Positions 44,636-51,839 of a stretch of 63,593 nucleotides of DNA are shown piece after piece. The DNA comes from Asaia sp. W19. GTDB lineage: Bacteria; Pseudomonadota; Alphaproteobacteria; Acetobacterales; Acetobacteraceae. The DNA lies in NCBI RefSeq assembly GCF_003994335.1, contig NZ_PNQZ01000020.1:1-63593 (forward strand). Reading direction: 5' to 3'. The translations under genes were made by a program, and so were the position numbers. The first letter of the stretch is position 1. Each line of letters begins with the position of its first letter. The notes beneath the pieces are model-generated. The model saw nothing but the letters and a program-made list of their open reading frames with translations, made no database searches and was not told where the DNA came from.

Positions 44636-45526
44636 ATGACCTTACCTTACGTTCTCGTTCTCGTTGCCGACCCTGCACAGGGCACCCTGTCCAAAGATGC
44701 CATCGACATTGCGCGGAACATGGTCAAGGGCAAGAACCCTGTTGTACTTTCACCCGGCGAGGCGGTCGAAATCCCCTGCCCCACTCCGGCGCCGGGCGCG
44801 CCAACCATCGCTACCATACGCGCAACACTGGCCCGTCATAAGGTGGATACCCTGCTGGTCAAGACACGCGGCCGTCGCAAGGCCGTGCTGGTGGCCGATA
44901 TGGACAGCACCATCCTGAACGGCGAAACCCTCGATGAGGTCGCAGCCCTCCTAGGTGTGGGTGAGGATGTCGCCCGTCTTACGCTCGATACAATGAATGG
45001 CAAAATGGATTTCGAGGAATCCCTGCGCACACGCGTGGCCCTGCTGGAAGGCAGATCCACCGCCTGTCTCGAGGAAGTCTGGCAGAAATCGACCCTGAAC
45101 CCGGGCGCGCGCGCTCTCGTCCAGACCATGCACGCCCATAACGCCCGCACGGCGCTCGTCTCAGGCGGCTTCACCTATTTTACCAGCCGCGTTGCTGAGG
45201 CCTGTGGCTTCGACGAGCATCACGGCAATGAATTCGATATTGTGGACGGGGTGTTCACGGGCAAACTGGCCGCCCCGGTTCTGGGCCCTGACAGCAAGGA
45301 AGAACATCTCAACCGTCTGCTCGAAGAACGTGGCGTCAAGGCCTCGGCGGCCCTCACCACGGGCGACGGCACCAACGACCTGCCCATGCTCGCCGTGGCC
45401 GGTCTGGGCATCGCCTATAAGGGCAAGCCGAAAGTGCGCCAGATGATCGACATGCAGGTCAATCATTCGACCCTGCGCGCGCATCTCTTTGCTCAGGGTT
45501 ATCCGGCGAGTGTTTTCGTAGAGTAA
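44636..45526 (+). CDS. serB: Phosphoserine phosphatase
   Basis: 296-residue HAD-family enzyme catalysing the last step of serine synthesis. The nucleophile motif is VADMDSTIL (DxDST), with GETLDEVAALLG as cap segment, motif II SGGF, Lys in NPGARALVQTM region and motif III GDGTNDLPML. An N-terminal domain of about 75 residues precedes the HAD core, as in proteobacterial SerB. It is divergent from miaA and ends 8 bases before a palindromic repeat, which may serve as terminator. Confidence 0.96.
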   Translation: MTLPYVLVLVADPAQGTLSKDAIDIARNMVKGKNPVVLSPGEAVEIPCPTPAPGAPTIATIRATLARHKVDTLLVKTRGRRKAVLVADMDSTILNGETLDEVAALLGVGEDVARLTLDTMNGKMDFEESLRTRVALLEGRSTACLEEVWQKSTLNPGARALVQTMHAHNARTALVSGGFTYFTSRVAEACGFDEHHGNEFDIVDGVFTGKLAAPVLGPDSKEEHLNRLLEERGVKASAALTTGDGTNDLPMLAVAGLGIAYKGKPKVRQMIDMQVNHSTLRAHLFAQGYPASVFVE

Positions 45527-45534
45527 GGGTTCAT

Positions 45535-45580
45535 GGGGCGCTGCCCCATCCCCCGGAAAGGGGCTTGCCCCTTTCATCCC
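45535..45580. repeat. 46-bp interspersed palindromic repeat, copy B
   Basis: Second copy of the element at 38720-38765 (41 of 46 bases identical, same strand). It lies between the convergent serB and XRE genes; the GAAAGGGGC-TT-GCCCCTTTC hairpin is perfect over 9 bp. It may act as a bidirectional transcription barrier. Confidence 0.8.
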
Positions 45581-45588
45581 CTTGCAGG

Positions 45589-45777
45589 TCAGGGGATAAA
45601 GATCGCCTCAATGCTCAGGCCGAAGATTTTCGCAATAGCGAATGCCAGCGGCAGGCTCGGGTCGTAGCGCTCATTTTCGATCGCATTGATGGTCTGGCGC
45701 GAGACGCCAAGCGCCTCGGCCAGCGCATTCTGGCTAAGGCCCTGAGCCAGACGCAGATCGCGCATACGGTTTTTCAC
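45589..45777 (-). CDS. Small XRE-family transcriptional regulator
   Basis: 62-residue single-domain HTH protein (MKNRMRDLRLAQGLSQ, ALAEALGVSRQTINAIEN, YDPSLPLAFAIAKIFG). Translation starts at GTG 45777, overlapping the stop of the upstream membrane protein gene by 4 bases (GTGA); a longer frame to 45888 lies in that gene and is a shadow. This family is usually paired with a small membrane protein of the DUF2178 kind, exactly as here. Two near-identical 16-bp palindromes lie upstream of the pair and probably bind this regulator. Confidence 0.9.
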   Translation of the reverse strand: MKNRMRDLRLAQGLSQNALAEALGVSRQTINAIENERYDPSLPLAFAIAKIFGLSIEAIFIP

Positions 45778-46154
45778 CGGTATTTTCGGCTGGCAAAGAA
45801 AACGCTGACAAACCACAACCCGCCCATGATCGGCCAAACAGCGAAGGCGCGCAACGGCGGGAGACCGGCGACCTCGCCAAACCCCCATCCGAAGGTAATG
45901 AGCGCCGTCCCCAGAAATGAAACTGCGATCGCATCGAACTGAATGCGCCTCTGCAGTTCATCCATGCGATGAAGCCCCCGCAATATGGCCCACGCCATGG
46001 CTAAGGCGCCGATCATCGGCATCATGCTGAGCGCGACCAGACAAAGCCCGGTAGGATGGGCCGTAAAAAGTATCAAATTCGCAATGAAAAGCAGAAGCAT
46101 GTAAAGCGCTATGGCGGCGCCCAGTTCGACGACATAACGGCTTGGCCTGAACAT
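45774..46154 (-). CDS. Small four-helix membrane protein paired with an XRE regulator
   Basis: 126-residue protein with four hydrophobic segments (residues about 10-30, 36-55, 70-95 and 102-121) and a conserved-looking MDELQRRIQFDAIAVSF loop that is common in such regulator-linked membrane proteins. It starts at ATG 46154 behind GTGGAGG; the upstream ATG 46175 is less well placed. The function is unknown; the partner may act as a sensor or be regulated in parallel. It is the first gene of the two-gene unit. Confidence 0.83.
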   Translation of the reverse strand: MFRPSRYVVELGAAIALYMLLLFIANLILFTAHPTGLCLVALSMMPMIGALAMAWAILRGLHRMDELQRRIQFDAIAVSFLGTALITFGWGFGEVAGLPPLRAFAVWPIMGGLWFVSVFFASRKYR

Positions 46155-46166
46155 GAGGTCCTCCAC

Positions 46167-46182
46167 GTAAAGCACGCTTTAC
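46167..46182. promoter_or_regulatory. Operator candidate 1 for the XRE regulator
   Basis: GTAAAGC-AC-GCTTTAC, perfect 7-bp arms around a 2-bp spacer, 13 bases upstream of the membrane protein start and overlapping its likely promoter. Confidence 0.8.
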
Positions 46183-46201
46183 ATATTACTCATCAAGACA
46201 T

Positions 46202-46217
46202 GGAAAGCAAGCTTTAC
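46202..46217. promoter_or_regulatory. Operator candidate 2 for the XRE regulator
   Basis: GGAAAGC-AA-GCTTTAC, the same arms as operator 1 with one mismatch, 35 bases further upstream on the same DNA face range, supporting cooperative autoregulation. Confidence 0.75.
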
Positions 46218-46486
46218 ACAAATGTCGCATTGGCAGAGGCGATGACCACAAGACAACGATCTCTGAGGCGGAGGAGGAACAGTTCGGCTATCCCATCTCT
46301 TTGTGCCTGAGGGAGATCCGCGATGGGGCCCAAGCGGAAACTCGCGGGAACAATTGCTCACAACCAGCGTGCGATATGTCTGGAATCACCTGCAGGCATT
46401 ATAGATATCATAGAAATCCTGAATACCATGCGATCTTGAGGAATCTTTGTTTTGCCATTACATAGAATATCCTTATATCAGCCAGA

Positions 46487-46982
46487 ATGCACCAAGACAT
46501 AAAATCCGGATTTTCTCGCATCCTGCTAATTTCTTCTGGATTTCTTCTCGCGATAGCGGCAATCGCGCATGCCATCACACTCTGTCTCGGTCCGTCCGCC
46601 TATGGGATCATGGGCGCTGGCCCCGTTATGGCACGAAGGGCGTTGCAAGGAGATCTGGCGCCCGGCAGCGATCCTTGGCGCGATCGGTCTCGTGCTGCTT
46701 CTCGGCGCTTATTGTGCGTTCGCAGGGGCACGCTTGCTCCCGCGACCACCTTTGCCGGCGCTGCGCCTTACCCTCTTTACGGTCACGGCGCTGCTTCTGG
46801 GACGCGGCGCCATCGGCGTGTTTCTGCTGACCTTGCTGCGCCTCAATGGCGCTCATATGGAAACTCTCTATATCGCCGGACTGGGCAGGAGCTCCACCTT
46901 CTGGATAGGGAGTTCCACCCTGTGCCTTCTCCTCGGCGCGATGCAGCTCGCCGCCACGTCGTTATCACGCGACCTCTATTGA
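46487..46982 (+). pseudogene. Small membrane protein gene broken by a frameshift
   Basis: Two overlapping frames together give a coherent four-helix membrane protein. The first frame (46487 to about 46654) encodes MHQDIKSGF, a hydrophobic helix, then GPSAYGIMGAG-PVMARRALQGD. The second frame (from about 46656 to 46982) continues WRPAAILGAIGLVLLLGAYCAFAGA and two more helices to a stop at 46980-46982. Removing one base near 46655 joins them into a typical 160-165 residue protein of the kind annotated as uncharacterised inner-membrane protein. Either the gene is inactivated or the base is a sequencing error. No ribosome binding site is obvious. Confidence 0.6.
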
Positions 46983-47066
46983 GCGCAGCGCATTACTGGT
47001 GAGACAGTTTCCAAAGGGCGATTGCCCTTCGAAGAGTTCGGGGAAAGGCCCTGGAAACCGTTCTTC

Positions 47067-48218
47067 TCACTGACAATCGGACGAAATTGCATCTCCCTGA
47101 AGACTGCGATCGGCAAAAGCCTGCGCTTCGCTCTCTGCTGCGTTCAGCAGCGGGGAGTGCTCCACACGATAGTGATGCACGCTCACACGGGTTCCCGCAG
47201 AGCATAGGGCCTGCTTCAGCTTCTCCTGCTGGGCAGGGGGAACCTGTGTGTCGCTCGTGGCAATACCCAGCATGACGGGAGAGGCCAGCTTGAGCGACGG
47301 GTAGCGCGCCCATTGCAATGCAGGAGCAAGAGCATTTTCCGCGTCGGGCTGGAACGTATTCTCCGGGGTCAGGCCCGCATGTTCGACCGCGCCGAAAAAA
47401 TCACCGCGACAGAGTTCGCTGGCCTTGTGGTAAAGCGGCAGCGCCCGTGGCTTGAAGGCACTTGATGGGTCGAAGGAGGCATCTGCCGCGCCCAACGATG
47501 CCCCGAGCAGCAATCCGTAAACGACACCGGGTGCGAACCGGCGTGCGCCATGAGATTGCGTCAGGATATGGCCCGAATCACCATCGAAATAGGGCGCCCC
47601 GAGCGCAATCGTGCCTTTGACCTGAAGGCTTGGCGCGTAAGAACTGGCGATTGCGGAGGCTGCGAGGACGGCCTGTGCACCCTGATCATGTCCGAGCAGA
47701 ACCACATGACCGCTCAACGCCGGGAAGCGACGACGCGCGGCGCGAACCGAATCGAGCACGGCCATACCTTCGGATTTCGCATTGAGATAAAGCGCCGCGC
47801 CTGGCTCGCCCAGCCCCGGATAATCCGTAGCGACAACAGCGTAGCCTCGACGCAGCCAGCTTCCGTAAAAGCTCGCCTGAGGGCCGCCGATTCCCATGAT
47901 CGAGGGAGCACAGGTCAGGCCAATACCGCTGGTACCATGCGCCCAGGCCATGACAGGCCACCCACCGGCAGGCGGCGTGCCACGCGGAACCATGACCTCG
48001 GCGGAGACCGCAACCAGATGGGTGGGGTTATGGGCATCCGTGCTGCGATAAGCCATGCGGTACGCGGCCCCCGGAATGGGTGCATTCTTCTGTTCGAGCG
48101 TGATGGCCTGACCGGCCGCGACGGGAGCGTATCGCGATTCGGCATCCTCATCGGCGTCCATCGCACAGGCGGTGAGGGTCAGGGCGGAAACGGCCATCAT
48201 GGCAAGAACAGAACGCAT
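47067..48218 (-). CDS. Exported alpha/beta-hydrolase lipoprotein (secretory lipase-like)
   Basis: 383-residue putative esterase or lipase. A signal peptide ends in lipobox LTAC (MRSVLAMMAVSALTLTAC), so the mature protein is lipid-anchored in the periplasm. The hydrolase core has AWAHGTSGIG, VVATDYPGLG, the nucleophile elbow LLGHDQGAQAVLA, and late acid/His segments SDTQVPP and VEHSPLL. The elbow carries Asp (codon 47685-47687) where Ser is expected for a lipase, a change seen in dehalogenase/epoxide-hydrolase-type enzymes, or a sign of lost activity. ATG 48218 is the start giving a proper signal; a longer frame to 48347 is unsupported. It stands alone. Confidence 0.8.
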   Translation of the reverse strand: MRSVLAMMAVSALTLTACAMDADEDAESRYAPVAAGQAITLEQKNAPIPGAAYRMAYRSTDAHNPTHLVAVSAEVMVPRGTPPAGGWPVMAWAHGTSGIGLTCAPSIMGIGGPQASFYGSWLRRGYAVVATDYPGLGEPGAALYLNAKSEGMAVLDSVRAARRRFPALSGHVVLLGHDQGAQAVLAASAIASSYAPSLQVKGTIALGAPYFDGDSGHILTQSHGARRFAPGVVYGLLLGASLGAADASFDPSSAFKPRALPLYHKASELCRGDFFGAVEHAGLTPENTFQPDAENALAPALQWARYPSLKLASPVMLGIATSDTQVPPAQQEKLKQALCSAGTRVSVHHYRVEHSPLLNAAESEAQAFADRSLQGDAISSDCQ

Positions 48219-48827
48219 CAGACCTCTTTGATCTCGGAGGAAAGGAAGGAGAGAAACCCGCAGGGTGCCGAAAGAGAGCGTTCCGGCGACGTCGGTCCCG
48301 GATCGAGCCCAGGGCAGGCGTCGAGCCGGGCTGCCCGGATACGGCAAACGCTGGTTTTGTCATGCCGGTTCAGAGAAGGAAAGGGATGCTTGACCCAAGA
48401 GTTGGGCAGTTTCATGGCCAGGCAGGCACACTCTCCCTGCGCAGGGCCACGATTGCCACACACACTCGGCACGCTTGCAATGCCGAACAGGCACAGCGCA
48501 CAGAGACGCCTGCTTCGTTAAGCAGGATAGGGCATCGGCTCCCAGAGCTTGGGCGCAGCAGGAATTGCCGCCCGGCTCCGGCGTCGCTATCGGTGCGGCT
48601 AGGAACGTCATCGCCCTGCACTCACCGGAACGTGACCCGGCATAACACAAAATGGAATTTTTTTTCTTTTCCGACCAGAAAAAGAGAATATTAATTTCCG
48701 GACAGAGTATGGCACAGGCCAGTCGCGAGAGTTGAAATCGGCGCGCGCAACTAGATGCTATAGGGCGGAAGAAGCGCGGTGGTCCAGGAGGATACACCGC
48801 AAAGCCGCGAGAGAGAGGAAGACGTTC
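48219..48827. other. Long intergenic region without a supported gene
   Basis: About 600 bases between the divergent lipoprotein gene and mmsA. It holds a homopyrimidine run at about 48658-48675 and a lower-GC patch to 48710. Open frames in it have no motif and no ribosome binding site. Promoters for both flanking genes must lie here. Confidence 0.5.
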
Positions 48828-50324
48828 ATGAGCAGTCTGATTCAGCATTACATCAACGGGTCACGTACCGAAGGCCATGGCAGCAAGCGCGGCGATGTGT
48901 TCAACCCTGCCACAGGCAAAGTGACGGCCCAGCTCGCCCTTGGCGATACGAAGGACGTCGATGATGCGGTTGCCGCTGCAAAGGCTGCTTTCCCTGGCTG
49001 GTCCCAGACCACGCCGCTCGCCCGTGCGCGCGTCCTTTTCCGTTTTCGTGACCTGATCGAGAAGCATGCACGTGATCTGGCTGCCGTCATAACCTCGGAG
49101 CATGGCAAAGTCCTGTCCGATGCGCTGGGCGAAGTCACGCGTGGCATGGAAGTCGTGGAATTCGCCACGGGAGCGCCCGAGCTGCTCAAGGGCGAATTTA
49201 CCGAGCAGGTCGGACGCGGCATCGATGCCTGGTCGATGCGCCAGCCTCTGGGCGTGGTCGCAGGTATCACGCCGTTCAACTTCCCGGTCATGGTGCCGCT
49301 CTGGATGGCGCCGATGGCTCTGGCCTGTGGCAACTGCTTCATCCTCAAGCCCTCCGAGCGCGACCCTTCGGCCTCGCTCGTTCTCGCCGATCTGCTGAAG
49401 CAGGCCGGCCTGCCCGATGGCGTGTTCCAGGTTGTGCATGGCGACAAGCTGGTCGTGGACGCGCTGCTCAAGCACCCGGATGTGCAGGCCATCAGCTTCG
49501 TGGGCTCCACCCCCATTGCCCGCTATATCCACGAGACCGGTGTAGCTCATGGCAAGCGCGTGCAGGCACTTGGCGGCGCCAAGAACCATGCGGTGATCAT
49601 GCCCGATTGCGATCTCGACAAGACCGTCGATGCGCTCATGGGGGCCGCCTATGGTTCGGCCGGCGAGCGTTGCATGGCCATTTCAGTGGCGGTGGCTGTC
49701 GGTCCGGTAGCTGATGCGCTCATCGAGAAGCTGATCCCCAAAGTGCAGGCGCTCAAAATCGGCAATGGCACGGATGACGCGACCGAAATGGGACCGCTTG
49801 TCACCAAGATCCATCGCGACAAAGTGGCCTCTTATGTCACGCTCGGCGCAGAGGAAGGCGCCAGGCTTCTGGTCGATGGGCGCGATTTCAAATCGGCACA
49901 AAACCCGGACGGGTTCTTCCTTGGCGGGTCGCTGTTCGATCATGTGACACCCGAGATGCGCCTCTATCGCGAGGAAATCTTCGGCCCCGTTCTTGCGGTG
50001 GTGCGCGTGCCCGATTTCGAAACAGCGCTCAAGCTGGTCAATGAGCATGAATTCGGCAATGGCACCGCCATCTTCACACGCGATGGCGACAGCGCACGCG
50101 CCTTCACCCATCGGGTGCAGGCCGGCATGGTCGGCGTGAACGTGCCAATTCCGGTACCCATGGCGTTCCACTCCTTCGGCGGCTGGAAAGCCTCTCTGTT
50201 TGGCGATCATCATATGCATGGGGCCGAAGGCGTGCGCTTCTTCACCAAATACAAGGCCGTCACCTCGCGTTGGCCGACAGGAATCCGTCAGGGAGCGGAT
50301 TTCGTAATGCCCACGCTGGGCTAA
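48828..50324 (+). CDS. mmsA: CoA-acylating methylmalonate-semialdehyde dehydrogenase
   Basis: 498-residue aldehyde dehydrogenase that turns malonate or methylmalonate semialdehyde into acetyl- or propionyl-CoA, used in valine, inositol and beta-alanine breakdown. [32 protein letters not shown] (with MmsA-specific KNH), SAGERCMA with the catalytic Cys and the C-terminal [19 protein letters not shown] are diagnostic. ATG 48828 follows GAGAGGAA; the open frame extends further upstream without a better start. No mmsB or iol genes are adjacent. It ends 50 bases before a pair of hairpins. Confidence 0.95.
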   Translation: MSSLIQHYINGSRTEGHGSKRGDVFNPATGKVTAQLALGDTKDVDDAVAAAKAAFPGWSQTTPLARARVLFRFRDLIEKHARDLAAVITSEHGKVLSDALGEVTRGMEVVEFATGAPELLKGEFTEQVGRGIDAWSMRQPLGVVAGITPFNFPVMVPLWMAPMALACGNCFILKPSERDPSASLVLADLLKQAGLPDGVFQVVHGDKLVVDALLKHPDVQAISFVGSTPIARYIHETGVAHGKRVQALGGAKNHAVIMPDCDLDKTVDALMGAAYGSAGERCMAISVAVAVGPVADALIEKLIPKVQALKIGNGTDDATEMGPLVTKIHRDKVASYVTLGAEEGARLLVDGRDFKSAQNPDGFFLGGSLFDHVTPEMRLYREEIFGPVLAVVRVPDFETALKLVNEHEFGNGTAIFTRDGDSARAFTHRVQAGMVGVNVPIPVPMAFHSFGGWKASLFGDHHMHGAEGVRFFTKYKAVTSRWPTGIRQGADFVMPTLG

Positions 50325-50379
50325 CACCCCAGGGCATATGGGCTCAGGAGATAATGTCCTCCGGCCGCAAAACTGCCCC

Positions 50380-50446
50380 AAACGGGCGCGAGGGTGGGTA
50401 CACCCTGCGCCCGTTTTGCGTTCCGGCGCTTTGCGCGAGCCGGAAC
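50380..50446 (+). terminator. Two tandem hairpins after mmsA
   Basis: AAACGGGCGC (50380-50389) pairs with GCGCCCGTTT (50407-50416) with an inner AGGGTG/CACCCT stem. A second stem, GTTCCGGC/GCCGGAAC, spans 50420-50446. The first ends in TTTT. Confidence 0.7.
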
Positions 50447-50501
50447 TCGGGCTATGTCCCATGACAAGAACTGGAACACGCGCCAAACCGGAGGAAATCC
50501 C

Positions 50502-50774
50502 ATGAGCGACACCATGCCAGACCGTCTGAGCGCCACACCGGGCAGCCCGTTCTATGACGAGGCCCTGCTGGAAAAAGGCATCGGCATCCGCTTCAACGGT
50601 GAAGAGCGCACGAATGTGCAGGAATACTGCATCAGCGAAGGCTGGGTACGTCTGGCCGTCGGCAAGACACTCGACCGCAAGGGCAACCCCATGACCATCA
50701 AGGTATCCGGCAAGGTCGAAGCCTGGATCAAGGGCCCTGAAGGGGATGACGCCGGAGAAGCGGGCAAGGCGTAA
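50502..50774 (+). CDS. DUF3297 family protein
   Basis: 90-residue cytoplasmic protein. RLSATPGSPFYDEALLEKGIGIRFNGEERTNVQEYCISEGWVRL (split over residues 8-51), AVGKTLDRKGNPMTIKVSGKVE match the conserved DUF3297 family of alphaproteobacteria and others almost end to end. The function is unknown; the fold is probably a small beta protein. ATG 50502 follows GAGGAAA; the longer open frame upstream overlaps the hairpin region. The nucleoside hydrolase gene starts 21 bases after its stop, so the two may be cotranscribed. Confidence 0.9.
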   Translation: MSDTMPDRLSATPGSPFYDEALLEKGIGIRFNGEERTNVQEYCISEGWVRLAVGKTLDRKGNPMTIKVSGKVEAWIKGPEGDDAGEAGKA

Positions 50775-50795
50775 TCTCTGACAGGGAACCGTTCC

Positions 50796-51740
50796 ATGAC
50801 GCCCACACGGATCATCATCGATACCGACCCCGGACAGGACGACGCCGTTGCCATTCTGCTGGCGCTGGCCTCGCCAGAGGATATCACGGTCGAGGCGATC
50901 CTCACTGTGGGCGGCAATAGCGGCATCGCCAATACCACGCGCAATGCCGCCGCCATTCTGGAACTGGCTGGACGTGCCGATATCCCGCTGCATAGCGGAT
51001 GCGACCTGCCTATGGTCCGCCCGCCTGTGCGCGCCGAGCATGTGCATGGCGAGAGCGGACTGGACGGTGCGGACCTGCCTGCGCCGACCAAACAAGCCGA
51101 CTCTCCCCATGCGGTCGATTTCCTGATCGAAACGCTACGACACGAGCCCGAGGGCAGCCTGACCATCGTAACGCTGGGCCCGATGACCAATCTGGCCACA
51201 GCTCTGCAAAAGGCCCCCGATATCGCGCCACGCATCAATCGCGTCGTGTCCATGCTCGGGGCCTGTTTCGAGGGGGGAAACATCACCCCCAATGCCGAAT
51301 TCAACGCCTATGTCGATCCTGAGGCCGCCGCCATCGTGCTCGCCTCGGGGGTACCGGTGGTTCTGCTGCCGCTCGATGTCACGCATCAGGTGCTGACCAC
51401 CCCCTCACGGCTCGGGCGCATACGCGCCATCGGCAACGCTGCCGGTCGCTGCGTGGGCGGTATGCTTGGCTTTTCCGAGCGTTTCGACCTCGAGAAATAT
51501 GGCTGGCCCGGTGCGCCCCTGCATGACCCCTGCACCATCATGTGGCTGCTGCGCCCCGATCTGTTCCAGGGTCGCCTCGTCAATGTCGAGATCGAGACAC
51601 AAAGCCCGCTCTCGGCAGGCCAGACCGTTGTCGATTACTGGAGCGTGACCGGCAGGCCCGCCAATGCACTCTATATGCGCGACGTCGATTCAGACGGGTT
51701 TTATCAAGTCCTGACAGAGCGGCTGTCGCGTCTTCCCTGA
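50796..51740 (+). CDS. Ribonucleoside hydrolase (inosine-uridine preferring family)
   Basis: 314-residue hydrolase cleaving the N-glycosidic bond of ribonucleosides in salvage or scavenging. The calcium site motif IIDTDPGQDDAVAILLAL is at the N-terminus; GLDGADLP, VTLGPMTNLATAL, MLGACFEGGNITPNAEFN and HDPCTIMWLLRPDLF complete the active site. The late HDPC segment carries the catalytic/Ca-contacting Asp. ATG 50796 is without strong ribosome binding site apart from CAGGGAACC. It ends at a strong bidirectional terminator shared with the siderophore receptor gene. Confidence 0.94.
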   Translation: MTPTRIIIDTDPGQDDAVAILLALASPEDITVEAILTVGGNSGIANTTRNAAAILELAGRADIPLHSGCDLPMVRPPVRAEHVHGESGLDGADLPAPTKQADSPHAVDFLIETLRHEPEGSLTIVTLGPMTNLATALQKAPDIAPRINRVVSMLGACFEGGNITPNAEFNAYVDPEAAAIVLASGVPVVLLPLDVTHQVLTTPSRLGRIRAIGNAAGRCVGGMLGFSERFDLEKYGWPGAPLHDPCTIMWLLRPDLFQGRLVNVEIETQSPLSAGQTVVDYWSVTGRPANALYMRDVDSDGFYQVLTERLSRLP

Positions 51741-51763
51741 AGGCGTGACACGCATACATGACA

Positions 51764-51801
51764 AAAAACCCCCGAGGCGCTCCTGCGCCCCGGGGGTTTT
51801 T
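51764..51801. terminator. Bidirectional terminator
   Basis: Long stem: AAAAACCCCCG (51764-51774) with CGGGGGTTTTT (51791-51801), plus an inner GGCGC/GCGCC around a TCCT loop, between convergent genes. Confidence 0.95.
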
Positions 51802-51839
51802 CATGCCTGCCGGAATAGTGAGTATCCCGACACAGGATC

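Larger units (their letters stand above)
46155..46486. other. Regulatory intergenic stretch upstream of the XRE/membrane pair
   Basis: About 330 bases between divergent genes. Two operator-like palindromes occupy 46167-46217; the rest (46218-46486) is moderately AT-rich towards the end and holds no gene that I can support. Confidence 0.6.

Noticed and set aside
46487..47002. Intact 171-residue protein in the first frame
   Set aside because: The second half is Arg/Ser/Ala-rich and non-hydrophobic, whereas the other frame continues the membrane protein; a frameshift explains both.
48360..48848. Minus-strand 162-residue open frame upstream of mmsA
   Set aside because: It runs across the mmsA ribosome binding site and start, has no motif, and its composition does not look like coding sequence.
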